Below, piece after piece: positions 43,231-53,106 of a stretch of DNA of 64,000 nucleotides; position 1 is the first letter of the stretch; the number at the start of each line of letters is the position of its first letter. Both the position numbers and the translations under genes were made by a program. A model generated the notes under the pieces. That model worked only from the letters and a program-made list of their open reading frames with translations, did no database searches and was not told where the DNA came from. This DNA is from Arthrobacter ramosus (lineage in GTDB: Bacteria; Actinomycetota; Actinomycetes; Actinomycetales; Micrococcaceae), in NCBI RefSeq assembly GCF_039535095.1, contig NZ_BAAAWN010000001.1, forward strand, positions 1,116,001 through 1,180,000. Direction: 5' to 3'.

Positions 43231-43586
43231 CAAGCAAATCACTTTCATCGGGGAACACGCGTTCGTATCGAGACGGGCGGGGAACGCAGCCAAAGCAGGT
43301 TTGGGCCGCAATATCAGAACTCGACCCGCCAAACTTAATTATGTCATCCGTCTATTCAGCGATAAATTGACGGCGATAAGACGTGCGATTCCCGGAAAAT
43401 CCGAATTAAATTCAGCATTCGATGGAATTTGTCCCTGAAGTGCCGCACCCTCCGGCGTCGATGGGGAATTTGTGACTGACGTCCAGCTGGCCTTCAGGCA
43501 CCAGCTGCCATGTGACGTGCGTCCCATCATGCGGACACTGGAAAAGCGTCCGGTCCGTGGACGGGCGCTTTGAAAGTCCCGACGCT
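43231..43586. other. AT-richer intergenic region upstream of the amino-acid ABC operon
   Basis: 356 bases between the binding-protein start and the exonuclease stop, with markedly lower GC around 43320-43420. It must contain the leftward operon promoter. A leftward reading at about 43415-43560 (FQCPHDGTHVTWQLVPEGQL) looks protein-like but lacks a usable start. No repeat or RNA gene is evident. Confidence 0.6.
43338..43366 (-). promoter_or_regulatory. Possible sigma-A-like promoter of the amino-acid ABC operon
   Basis: On the minus strand a -10-like CATAAT (43338-43343) lies 17 bases from a weak -35-like TTTATC (43361-43366), about 110 bases upstream of the binding-protein start, in an AT-rich stretch. 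It is a pattern match only. Confidence 0.3.
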
Positions 43587-44297
43587 TTAGAAGTCTCCGC
43601 GGCTCGCATCTTCCGGCGGAAGAACCGGCCAATTGCCTTCGATGACGGCTGTTGGCTTTGTCTTGCGCAGGTAGCTCTGGAAATCGGCAGCCTGTGCAGC
43701 CGCCCAATCAACCTGGAGCTGGTGCAGCTTGGAAGCGGGCATCTGCAGCTTCGGGAATTTGCCGGCCATGGCATCAAGGACGCGCAGGGTGGCGAGGGCG
43801 TCTGCGGCGGAGGTGTGGGCGTTATCGAGGTTAACGCCGTACTCCTCGCACAGCGCGGTCAGGGTCCGCTTGCCCTTGCGGTAGCGGTCGACCTGCTTGT
43901 TCATGACGTAGGGGTCAAGCACGGGGAAACGGCTCAGTTGGGGCACGCCGTAGCGGGCGGATTCGGCCGCCAGGACCGTGAAGTCATAGCTGGCATTGAA
44001 CGCAATGACCGGCACGCCGTCGTCGAACAGTTCCTGGAGCGCTGCCGCGACTTCGCGCGTCACGTCTGCGGCCGGACGGCCCTCGGCCCTCGCCTTTTCC
44101 GTGGTGATGCCGTGGATCTCGCTGGCCTCCAAGGGGATCTCCACCCCAGGATCAGCCAACCATTCGAGTTCCTTGATGATGCCGCCGTCGTCGTCCACTA
44201 CCGTGACGGAAGCGGTGACGATCCTCGCGGAACGGGAGTTCCGTCCGGTGGTCTCAAGGTCGAACGCGGCGCGGGGGAGGGTGTTCCAGGAGCTCAT
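43587..44297 (-). CDS. DEDDh 3'-5' exonuclease (DnaQ/epsilon-like)
   Basis: 236 residues. Exo I is FDLETTGRN (D13, E15), Exo II IAFNASYDFTVL and Exo III DNAHTSAADALATL with His and Asp spaced as in DEDDh enzymes. This is the DNA polymerase III epsilon-type fold used in proofreading or DNA/RNA end trimming. The protein lacks polymerase-binding tail features I could recognise and is a stand-alone actinobacterial form. It diverges from the alkyltransferase-like gene with an 88-bp gap. Confidence 0.9.
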   Translation of the reverse strand: MSSWNTLPRAAFDLETTGRNSRSARIVTASVTVVDDDGGIIKELEWLADPGVEIPLEASEIHGITTEKARAEGRPAADVTREVAAALQELFDDGVPVIAFNASYDFTVLAAESARYGVPQLSRFPVLDPYVMNKQVDRYRKGKRTLTALCEEYGVNLDNAHTSAADALATLRVLDAMAGKFPKLQMPASKLHQLQVDWAAAQAADFQSYLRKTKPTAVIEGNWPVLPPEDASRGDF

Positions 44298-44385
44298 GCT
44301 TCAACGCTACCGGCGCCCTACGACAAGAACCGGACCGACACTCCTTCTGTGCCGATCCGGCGGCCCGTGCCGATAGGCTGGTGGC

Positions 44386-44802
44386 ATGCGGATGGAGTTT
44401 GTGACGGCGGTGCTGGCCGTCGTGGATCTCATGCCGCCCGGCGTTGCCGTGTCCTACGGGGATGTTGCCGAGCTTCTGGGCTCGGGCGGTCCCCGGCAGA
44501 TCGGATCGGTCATGAGCCATCACGGGAGCACGGTGGCTTGGTGGCGCGTACTGCGTGCAAGCGGCGAAGCTCCCCCAGGCCTTGAGTCGGAAGCGCTGCA
44601 CCACTACTTGGACGAGGGAACGCCGCTGCACGGCGCCTACGCAGAGTATCTGCGCACTGGCGAGGGCCGCTGGCGGGTTGACCTGGCCCTGGCCCGGTGG
44701 GCTCCGACGGACCTCGACTTCGACAGTATCGACGCGATCTCTGAGCAACTCGAGCGTCAGCTCCATAAATTGTCGGTACCCGATGATGAAATGACCGTGT
44801 GA
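44386..44802 (+). CDS. Alkyltransferase-like protein (MGMT family without active Cys)
   Basis: 138 residues. The MGMT DNA-binding fold is evident (PPGVAVSYGDVAELLGSGGPRQIGSVM). In place of the alkyl-accepting PCHR motif it has AWWRV (51-55), with Trp where the reactive Cys would be. Such ATL proteins bind O6-alkylguanine and flag it for nucleotide-excision repair rather than repairing it directly. The C-terminal half, with its acidic tail, is longer than in minimal ATLs. Its stop overlaps the start of adnA by four bases, placing it in a DNA-repair operon. Confidence 0.88.
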   Translation: MRMEFVTAVLAVVDLMPPGVAVSYGDVAELLGSGGPRQIGSVMSHHGSTVAWWRVLRASGEAPPGLESEALHHYLDEGTPLHGAYAEYLRTGEGRWRVDLALARWAPTDLDFDSIDAISEQLERQLHKLSVPDDEMTV

Positions 44803-47800
44803 GTCCAACACCGACACCTCAAGCAACAACGCTGGAAGCAACAACACCGCCGCGGCAGGCACAATCGCGGCAGGCACAGTCGCGGCAGGCGCCCGCGCGG
44901 TTGCGCCTGCTTCCTCCGCGCGAGGTCCACTACGCAGCCCCGGAGCTGTCCGCCGACCAGTCCGCCGTCGTCGGGCTCCCGCACGGATCCGGGCCGGTTC
45001 TGATACCGGGGGCGCCGGGAACCGGGAAGTCCACTGTGCTCGTGGAAACCGCCGTCCGGCGGGTTCAGCGTGACGGTGTGGATCCGGAACGGATCCTGGT
45101 TCTCGCACCCGGCCGGCATGCAGCGTCGGCGTTGCGGGACACCTTTACGGGGCGGCTGGACCGCAGCTTGAGTACGACGCCGGCGCGCACCTGGGCGTCA
45201 TACGCTTTCGATCTGATCCGTCGAGCCAAAGCCGAGGGCGTGCTGCCGCTTCAGCGGCCGCCCAAGTTGCTCTCGGGGCCGGAGCAGGACCTCATCATCA
45301 AGGAACTGCTGGAGGGGCACGCCCGGCCGGGTTTTGAACTTCCTTGGCCACAGGACTTGTCCGCGGCATTGCCCACCCGGGTTTCCGGCAGGAGATCCGG
45401 CAGCTCTTCGACCGGATCATCGAATCCGGCCGCACTGCGGAAGATCTCACGTCGCTTGCCTACGAATGCGGCAGACCGGACTGGATTGCTGCCGCAGACC
45501 TCTATTCGGAGTACCGGGATGTCCTGGACCTGCGCATGCCGGAGGCCTTTGACCCGGCAGGAATCATTACCGCGGCGCGCCAGATCTTCCAGGACTCACC
45601 CGGATTCCTGGCCGCAGAGCGCGAGCGGCTGCAGTTGATCCTGGTGGACGACGTCCAAGAGGCAAACCCCGCCGTGTTTGAACTGCTCGCGGACATCGCA
45701 GAAGGAAAGGACGTCTTGGTGGCGTCTTCCCCGGACACCGTGGTCCAAGGGTTCCGCGGTGCCCGGCCCGACCTTGTCGCCGAACTGCCGCGGCTTCTCG
45801 GCGGCCTTGCGGGTACCGTGCGGGAGCTTCCCCTATGGCACACTCACCGGCACCTCCCGGACGTCGCAAAAGCGTGGACAGGCGTGGCTGCGCGTATCTC
45901 GCAGCGTGCGGGAGGCCAGTTGGCCCGGCGTCTGGACCCACTGCCTGCATCGGCGGAGGAGGCTCGTTCCGGAGGCAGTCAGGCCGCGGGCCGGGTGGAA
46001 GCACATGTCCTTCCCTCCACAGTCCACGAATTACGCTACGTGGCACAACGCATCCTTGAAGCACAGCTGCGCGAGAACCACGAGTTCGGCGACATCGCTG
46101 TGATCGTGCGCAACGGTGGGCAATTGGCCCAACTGCAGCGCTATCTGAGCGGTCAAGGAATCCCGGTCCGCGTCCCCGTCGCGGATTCCGCTGTCCGCGA
46201 CGAAGTGGCTGTTCGTCCCCTGCTTGAGGTGTACGGCGTGGTGCTGGATGCCGCCAAGCTGACGCCTGAGTCTGCGGTCTCCCTTCTCACGTCGAGGATC
46301 GGCGGGGCTACAGCCATCGAGTTGCGCCGCCTTCGGCAATCCCTGCGCCGGGAGGAACTGTTGGGCGGTGGTGGACGGTCCAGCGATGCCTTGCTGGTCG
46401 AAGCGCTGCTGGAGCCGGGGGCGCTGGGGTCTTTGGGTATCGAGGGTAGCTCGGCACGGCGTTTGGCCCGCATGATCGCGGCGGGACGCCTCGCTGCCGC
46501 CGAACCCGGAGCCAACGCGGAGACGGTGTTGTGGGCATTGTGGCAAGCCACCGGTCTGGCTTCGCGCTGGACGGAAATGGCGCTCGACGGCGGCGCGGCC
46601 GGCGCCCGCGCGGACCGGGACCTCGACGCCATGATGGCCCTGTTCCACACCGCCGAGCGCTATGTCGACCAGCTCCCCGGCTCCGGACCCGAACAGTTCC
46701 TGGAGTATCTGCTCAGCCAGGAACTCCCCATGGACACCCTTGCCGCCAGGGCCCAGTTGGAGGAAGCAGTGGAGCTCATGACGCCGGCCAGCGCAGCCGG
46801 GCGGGAATGGGCCGTGGTCATCGTCGCGGGCCTCCAGGAGGGCGTCTGGCCCAACACCAGGCTCCGGGGTGAACTCCTCGGCAGTACTTTGTTTGCCGAT
46901 GCGGTGGAGCACGGAGTTGAACACGCCTTGCAGCGCGGGCCCCTCAGCAGACTGCGGGATATCCGCTACGACGAACTGCGGAGCTTCTCCACGGCCGTTT
47001 CGCGTGCCCGGGAAGTCCTCATCTGCACGGCGGTTTCTTCCGAAGACGAGCAGCAATCGGCCTTTCTCGACTACGTGGCGCCTTTGGAACCGGGACAGTA
47101 CCAACGCGAGTACACGCCAGTAGGCCGGCCCATGACCCTGCGTGCCTTGGTGGCCGAGCTGCGGCAGCGCGTCCAGCCGGACGACGCCGCGCTTGCCCGC
47201 CCGGGCGTGGCCGAGGATGCCGCCGAAGCTGCGCGCGTGCTGGCACACCTCGCCACCGCAGAGCCCGCAGTGCCGGGCGCGCATCCGGACTCCTGGTGGG
47301 GATTGGCGCCGCTCAGCAGCGAGGAACCGGTGGTCCCGGAGCAAGGCACCGTGTTCGTTTCTCCTTCGAAGGTGGAAACTGTGCACAAATCGCCGTTGGA
47401 CTGGTTTGTCCAGGCGGCCGGAGGCGAAGCCGCTACCGACTTCGCCCGCAGCCTGGGCACCTTGGTCCATGCGATTGCCCAGGAGTTGCCCGATGCCTCT
47501 GGCGCCGAGTATGTCACCGAGCTCGTGCGTCGCTGGCCCACACTGGGCATGAAGGACAACTGGGAGGGCAGGCTGGACTTCCAACGAGCAGAGCAGATGG
47601 TCCGGAAACTCGCCCAATACGTCCTTGTCATGCGGAGCGAAGGCCGAACCCTGGCCGGGGTCGAAGCGGACTTCGAGGTTCGCCTTCCGGAGGTGCGCCT
47701 GGGCCACGTTGCCGAGGATTCCGATGCTGTCCGGAACGCCGTGCTTCGGGGACAAGTGGATCGTTTGGAAATAGACGCAGAGGGCAGGCTGGTGATTGTC

Positions 47801-48166
47801 GACCTCAAGACGGGCAAACGCCAGCCGGGCAAAGCCGAACTCGCCAGGCACCCCCAGCTCGGTGCGTATCAGGCGGCCGTCTTGCACGGGGCATTCCAGG
47901 ATCTGCCTGTTCCGGGGCTTGTTCCCGGCGGTGCCGTGCTGGCACAGCTGGGGACCAAGACAAAGACGCCAGCGGTCCAAGTGCAGGAGCCCCTGGACCC
48001 GGGAGACAACTGGGCACAGGACCTTGTCAAGGAGGCCGCCGTGCTCATGGCCGGAGCAAGCTTCGAAGCGCGTCACGATCCCTCAAAAGGCAGCCATGGA
48101 GGCCACGGCTGCCGACTGCCCGATATTTGCCCATTGTGCGCCAGGGGAAAGCAGGTCACGGAATGA
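44799..48166 (+). pseudogene. adnA: AdnA-like helicase-nuclease subunit, frameshifted
   Basis: The gene starts at 44799 and reads in one frame through Walker A (GAPGTGKST) to about 45380. It then continues one frame over to 48166. The join lies at the run CCCGGG-TTT (45376-45384). Adding one G restores PTRGFRQEIRQLF, the conserved AdnA run, and would give about 1,122 residues. The second part holds UvrD-like motifs, a RecB-type nuclease (GQVDRLEID then VDLKTGKRQPG) and a C-terminal cysteine set CRLPDICPLC suited to an Fe-S cluster. AdnA pairs with AdnB to resect double-strand breaks. The frameshift could be a true mutation or a homopolymer sequencing error. The N-terminus has a 15-bp coding repeat (RQAQS). 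Confidence 0.82.
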
Positions 48167-51100
48167 CCGTCCAGACACTCGCAGAAACCGAGGCCGGAGA
48201 CGCTGCCGAAGATGCCACGGTATTGCCGGAACCTCGGTTCTCGCCCGGCGAATTGGCCGATATCCTCGGCGAACGGAACCGCCCCACGGAAGAGCAATCC
48301 GCCATTATTGCGTCACCGTTGACCCCCCGGCTGGTCATCGCCGGCGCCGGATCCGGGAAAACCGCAACCATGGCGGACCGTGTGGTGTGGCTCGTGGCGA
48401 ACGGATGGGTTCGCCCCGAAGAGGTCCTTGGCGTCACCTTCACCCGGAAAGCGGCAGGAGAGCTGGCCAGCCGTATCCGCGCCAAATTGGCCACCCTGCA
48501 ACGCATAGCGTCCTCGGACAACGGGCAGTACGGCTTCCCGGAGGGCGTTGCAGGCTCCGATGAGCTTGAACCCAAAGTGTCCACCTACCACTCCTACTCC
48601 AGCGGGATCGTATCCGACTACGGCCTGCGCCTGGGTATCGAGCGCGATGTGGTGCTGCTCGGCGGCGCCCAGGCCTGGCAGCTTGCGAGTGAAGTGGTCG
48701 AAGCGTACGACGGCGACTATGAGCACTTCACCGCGGCCAAGTCCACGTTGGTCAACGCCGTGATGCAGTTGGCCGGCGAGTGCGCCGAACACTTGCGCGA
48801 ACCCGCCGAGGTTCAGCACTGGTTGATGGACCGGGTGTCCGAATTCGCGCAATTGACCTATCTGTCCGCCGCGAAAAAGAACCCGAGCCAAGCTGCCGGC
48901 GATCTCGGCGCCATGTTGCGGACCAGGGCCAGCGTCGCAGACATGGTGGGGCGTTACCAAGAGGCCAAGAGGAATCGCGGCGTCCTCGACTTCGGCGACC
49001 TCGTTGCCCTCGCCGCGAAGATTGCCCAGGACATACCCTTGGCGGCTGCCACGGAGCGGGCCCGCTACAAGGTGGTGCTGTTGGATGAATTCCAGGACAC
49101 CTCGCACGCGCAGCTGGTCCTGTTCTCCCGACTGTTCGGGGGAGGGCACGCAGTGACGGCGGTGGGAGATCCCAACCAATCCATCTATGGGTTCAGGGGT
49201 GCTTCGGCCGGCCAACTATTCCACTTTGTCCAGGAATTTCCCGTCCGGGTGGAAGACAGCTTTGGAACGGCATCCCTGGCCACCGCGCCCACCTCGTACC
49301 TGACCACTGCCTGGCGGAACGGGCGCAGCATCCTGGCCGCCGCCAATGTCATTTCCGCCCCCCTCAATAAGGCCGCCGCGAATGACGGAGCCCCGGGCTC
49401 CAGGGCCGAAGACAGTTCCGTTGCAGTACCGCCGCTACAGCCGAGCCCCGCAGCCGTGGACGGCAATGTCGTTCTCGGACGATTTGCCACCGACGAAGAC
49501 GAAGCCGCAGCGATTGGGAGGGACGTCCGCCGCTACCGGCGCACAGTCTTTGAAACTGCGGCTGACGGTACGCCGGTTTCCCCCACCATGGCAGTACTTT
49601 GCCGCCGTCGGGCACAGATGGAGTGCTTGCGGCGTGAATTCGAGGTCCAAGGGATCCCGTACGAAATAGTCGGCCTCGGCGGTCTCCTCGACACCCCGGA
49701 AGTAGTGGATCTCGTGGCTGCGCTCCGGGTCCTCGCCGATCCCGGCCGTTCCGATGCCCTGATGCGTTTGCTGGCAGGTGCCCGGTGGAGGATCGGAACC
49801 GCTGATCTGATGGCATTCCGCGACTGGTCCCAGTTCCTGGCCAGGCGGCGATCCCACGGCGGTGCGGGAACCAGCGATGCGGGGGACGATGCGTCCAGCG
49901 CTGACGAAAGCCCGCTGGAGACGGTCGTGGAGAGCGACATTACCGATGCGGCCAGCCTTGTGGAAGCGCTGGACTTCCTGCCACGCCCAGGGTGGACTTC
50001 CGGCCATGGACGCTCCCTCAGCGCGGCGGCCTTGGACCGTCTTGGCCGGCTGTCTGCGGAACTTCGGAACTTGCGGGGGTTCATCGGAGACGATCTGACC
50101 ACGCTGATCGGCGAGGTGGAACGTGCCATGCTGCTGGACATCGAGGTCGCTGCCAAGCCCGGGACGAGCATCCATCAGGCCCGCCGGAACCTGGACGCAT
50201 TCCATGATGCCGCGGCGGGCTTCCTGCAGACTTCGCAGCGCGTGGATCTTTTGGCTTTCCTGGGATGGCTTGAAGCGGCCGCATCAGAAGAAGGCGGACT
50301 GGACATGGCCGACGCCGAGGTGAACCACGAAGCCGTGCAATTACTGACAGTCCACGCCTCCAAAGGCTTGGAATGGGACGTTGTCTTCGTCCCCGGTCTC
50401 AACGCCGGGGCGTTCCCGAGCAACCGGGACTCCCGGTGGAGCAGCGGTACCGCGGCCCTGCCATGGCCCCTCCGTGGCGACAGGGCGGATCTCCCCCAAT
50501 GGGACCTGGACCAGCCGGACCAAAAGGGCTGGCTGGACGCCGAAAAGGACTTCAAATCGGAGGTCCAGCACCACGGCGAGGCTGAAGAGCGGCGCCTCGC
50601 CTACGTTGCCTATACGCGCGCAAAGTTCGTCCTGTGGGCATCGAGCGCCGCGTGGAATGGTTCCCGGGCAGGCATTGCCGAGACGTCACCTTTCCTTGCC
50701 GAGCTGGCAGGCCTTGCTGGTGAGGCAGGCAACGGCGCCGGCGGAGCATCGGCCGCTGCCATTCACCCTCAGTCCCTCAGCGAAGACGCGCTGCCCACTG
50801 AGAGCCCCCTGACCGTCGGCACCGAGGTGGCGACCTTTCCCTATGATCCGCTCGAAGGTCCCAGCGATCCCCGCACGGGGGAACGGCTCCGCTTGGTACC
50901 GGGGCGGCGGGCCGCCATGGAGGCGGCAGCAACCCGGGTCAGGGACGCCGTCGAGGCACTGCGGACGGATTCGCCGCTCGTCATCGATGCTTCGCCGACG
51001 TCCCTCCGCGGGGCGGCAGCCGGCTGGGCCGCCGAAGCTGAGCTGTTGTTGGAACGGCAGCTGCGGCGGAAACCCGTCCAGGACGTCCATTTGCCCGGGC

Positions 51101-51693
51101 ACATCTCGGCATCGATGTTCGTCGACCTGGGAGACGACCCCACGGCGGTCCTGGCCCAGCTCCGGCGCCCGGTGCCCCGCCAACCCGGGATCTCGGCACG
51201 CAAAGGCACCGCCTTCCATTCCTGGGTGGAGGAATACTACGGAACCACCGGCATGCTCGATCTCGACGAAGCGCCCGGCTCTGACTCCCACATCGACGAA
51301 GCCTATGGACTTGACGACATGGTGGCGACGTTTAGCAATTCAGAATGGGCACACCGGTCCCCGGCCTTCGTCGAAGTTCCCGTGGAAACAAGGATCGGGG
51401 ACGTCGTGGTGCGAGGACGGATTGACGCGGTCTTCAAAGACGCCGATGGCACATGGGAACTGGTGGACTGGAAAACGGGCAAGCGCCCGGCCGGCAGGCA
51501 ACTCAAGACCCGCGCCGTGCAACTGGCCGTCTACCGGCTGGCATGGGCGCGCCTCAAGGGTGTGCCGTTGGAGCAAGTGAGTGCAGCGTTCTACTACGTT
51601 GCCGATGACGCTGTCGTGAGGCCCCACGACCTGGGCACGGCCGAAGAACTGGAGAAGATCATCGCTTCCGCGCTGGGCAGCCGAAACCGATAG
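48163..51693 (+). CDS. adnB: AdnB-like ATP-dependent helicase-nuclease subunit
   Basis: 1,176 residues from ATG at 48163, overlapping the adnA stop by four bases. A long open reading in the same frame upstream is accidental. Intact SF1 motor: Walker A GAGSGKT (61-67), TFTRKAAGELASRI, VLLDEFQDTSHAQ, VGDPNQSIYGFRGA and YVAYTRAK. C-terminal RecB-type nuclease: GRIDAVFKDADGTWELVDWKTGKRP in segments, with AVQLAVYRLAWAR. Together with AdnA it forms the actinobacterial RecBCD/AddAB counterpart for end resection. It is larger than mycobacterial AdnB, with Gly/Ala/Asp-rich linkers near 560 and 860. Confidence 0.93.
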   Translation: MTVQTLAETEAGDAAEDATVLPEPRFSPGELADILGERNRPTEEQSAIIASPLTPRLVIAGAGSGKTATMADRVVWLVANGWVRPEEVLGVTFTRKAAGELASRIRAKLATLQRIASSDNGQYGFPEGVAGSDELEPKVSTYHSYSSGIVSDYGLRLGIERDVVLLGGAQAWQLASEVVEAYDGDYEHFTAAKSTLVNAVMQLAGECAEHLREPAEVQHWLMDRVSEFAQLTYLSAAKKNPSQAAGDLGAMLRTRASVADMVGRYQEAKRNRGVLDFGDLVALAAKIAQDIPLAAATERARYKVVLLDEFQDTSHAQLVLFSRLFGGGHAVTAVGDPNQSIYGFRGASAGQLFHFVQEFPVRVEDSFGTASLATAPTSYLTTAWRNGRSILAAANVISAPLNKAAANDGAPGSRAEDSSVAVPPLQPSPAAVDGNVVLGRFATDEDEAAAIGRDVRRYRRTVFETAADGTPVSPTMAVLCRRRAQMECLRREFEVQGIPYEIVGLGGLLDTPEVVDLVAALRVLADPGRSDALMRLLAGARWRIGTADLMAFRDWSQFLARRRSHGGAGTSDAGDDASSADESPLETVVESDITDAASLVEALDFLPRPGWTSGHGRSLSAAALDRLGRLSAELRNLRGFIGDDLTTLIGEVERAMLLDIEVAAKPGTSIHQARRNLDAFHDAAAGFLQTSQRVDLLAFLGWLEAAASEEGGLDMADAEVNHEAVQLLTVHASKGLEWDVVFVPGLNAGAFPSNRDSRWSSGTAALPWPLRGDRADLPQWDLDQPDQKGWLDAEKDFKSEVQHHGEAEERRLAYVAYTRAKFVLWASSAAWNGSRAGIAETSPFLAELAGLAGEAGNGAGGASAAAIHPQSLSEDALPTESPLTVGTEVATFPYDPLEGPSDPRTGERLRLVPGRRAAMEAAATRVRDAVEALRTDSPLVIDASPTSLRGAAAGWAAEAELLLERQLRRKPVQDVHLPGHISASMFVDLGDDPTAVLAQLRRPVPRQPGISARKGTAFHSWVEEYYGTTGMLDLDEAPGSDSHIDEAYGLDDMVATFSNSEWAHRSPAFVEVPVETRIGDVVVRGRIDAVFKDADGTWELVDWKTGKRPAGRQLKTRAVQLAVYRLAWARLKGVPLEQVSAAFYYVADDAVVRPHDLGTAEELEKIIASALGSRNR

Positions 51694-51727
51694 GCAGCCG
51701 AAACCACGATAGTTAAGCCGGGGCGGC

Positions 51728-52972
51728 CTAATGGTCCTTGGCGTCCTGTAGCGGCGCGGGCTCCACTATCGGGAGGGCCGTCGTCGAGGTGTCGTCTGCT
51801 TCGGACGGCGCCTCCGGCGTCGAGGCGGTCCCGTCTGCTGAATCTCCCACGGGCTCCGGGATGGCCGTAACACTCACCGTGGGCTTTGCTGAGTCGCCCT
51901 CCGAGGCCTTGGCTTCCGAAGCCATGACGACTGCCGGTGCTCCCAGCCCGTCCGCAGCGGCAAGCTCCGAAGCGGCAAGCTCTGAAGCCGCAAGGTCTGA
52001 AGCTGCAAGCTCCGCAGCGGCGGCTTCGGCCTCCTCGGCTGCCAACGCGTTTTGCTCCTCGATGTCGTCGGCGAGGGATTTGAGCATCGCCTCGGCTTCT
52101 GCCGTCATGTCACTGTGACCGGCCGCCAAGGCCTTGACGAGATACTGGGCCAGGGCGAATTCGGCAAGAAGTGCCGAGCGTCGCAGCAGGTGGCTGTCAG
52201 GCGTATCCCGCCTGGCTTCCGTGTAGTGCCGCAGTACGGACTCCACGAAGCGCTGTTCGTTTGACGCCACGAGCCAGGCGAAGTCATCGGCGGGATCGCC
52301 GATGCGCAGATCGGTCCACCCCGTCACTGCCGTCACGCTGTCGCCGTCGACCAGCAGATTGTCTTCATGGAGGTCGCCGTGGACTACGCACGGGTTGAAG
52401 CGCCACAGCGCCACGTCTTCCAGCGCGTGCTCCCAGCGACGCAGCAGGGCGGGCGGAATCTTGCCCGTAGTGGCGGCCTGGTCCAGCTCGTTCAACTTGC
52501 GCTGGCGGAACTCGTTGGCCGTGTAGCTGGGAAGATCGGCGTTATTGACGAGGGATTGGGGGAGGTCGTGGACGGCGGCCAGCGCCACACCTATCTCCTT
52601 GGCCAACGCATCACTGCAGGTGGACAACTCTTCGATGCTCCGCGTGGCCCCGGCCAAGTGGGCGTAGACAAATGTGCTCAGCGAGCCTTGGCGCACCGTT
52701 CCGGCCACAGTGGGCATGAGAAAAGGCAGCTCGGCCCGGATCGCCGGCGCGAAAGCCCGCAGAATCATGAATTCGGTTTCCAGCCGGGCGCTGGCTTCAG
52801 GATGGCGCGGCGATCGGACACGCCACCGCTTGCCCTCCGAATCCAGCAGAAGCGCCGAATCGAAATCGGCAGCATCATCCGGGGCGGAGGCGGCAGCCAT
52901 CGGCGTCAGGCCGGGCACCGCCGCAGTAGCTACAGCGGCCAGTTCGAACGGTGTTCTTCTCACGTCTTCCAC
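51728..52972 (-). CDS. Aminoglycoside/macrolide phosphotransferase-family kinase
   Basis: 414 residues using GTG at 52972. The open frame begins 35 codons earlier with unlikely sequence. The APH/choline-kinase fold is shown by VVHGDLHEDNLLVDGDS (catalytic loop HGDxxxxN) and TDLRIGDPADDFAW (metal-binding Asp). The substrate is unknown. Such genes next to nudC/uvrD2 are common in actinobacteria and need not confer drug resistance. The C-terminal 110 residues are low complexity: 15-bp repeats (51951-52030) code AAS-ELAAS-DLAAS-like units, then a Pro/Glu/Thr-rich tail. It diverges from nudC. Confidence 0.85.
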   Translation of the reverse strand: MEDVRRTPFELAAVATAAVPGLTPMAAASAPDDAADFDSALLLDSEGKRWRVRSPRHPEASARLETEFMILRAFAPAIRAELPFLMPTVAGTVRQGSLSTFVYAHLAGATRSIEELSTCSDALAKEIGVALAAVHDLPQSLVNNADLPSYTANEFRQRKLNELDQAATTGKIPPALLRRWEHALEDVALWRFNPCVVHGDLHEDNLLVDGDSVTAVTGWTDLRIGDPADDFAWLVASNEQRFVESVLRHYTEARRDTPDSHLLRRSALLAEFALAQYLVKALAAGHSDMTAEAEAMLKSLADDIEEQNALAAEEAEAAAAELAASDLAASELAASELAAADGLGAPAVVMASEAKASEGDSAKPTVSVTAIPEPVGDSADGTASTPEAPSEADDTSTTALPIVEPAPLQDAKDH

Positions 52973-53106
52973 GGTAGATTGACAAGCGCCTCTGGCAGCG
53001 ATGCAGTGCGGCGAGTCTTGAGATCCGCTGGAAAACAGCATCCATGGGCGTGCATCGCCGAAAGATCCAAATGTCAATTGTCGGTGCGAGTCAGTACGGT
53101 AGGTAC

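Noticed and set aside
43412..43570. Leftward protein-like stretch (FQCPHDGTHVTWQLVPEGQL) below the exonuclease gene
   Set aside because: The amino-acid pattern is tempting, but there is no start codon in frame except one deep inside the exonuclease gene.
46031..48076. 681-codon open frame antisense to adnA
   Set aside because: Covers a conserved helicase-nuclease gene. The His/Gly-rich product shows no domain.
47296..48162. 289 extra codons open in frame upstream of adnB
   Set aside because: They overlap adnA in another frame and give Arg/Gly-rich junk. ATG at 48163 overlaps the adnA stop in the usual way.
51728..52972. Antibiotic-resistance kinase
   Set aside because: Only the general APH fold is visible, and the context is a conserved repair/housekeeping block, so resistance is not supported.
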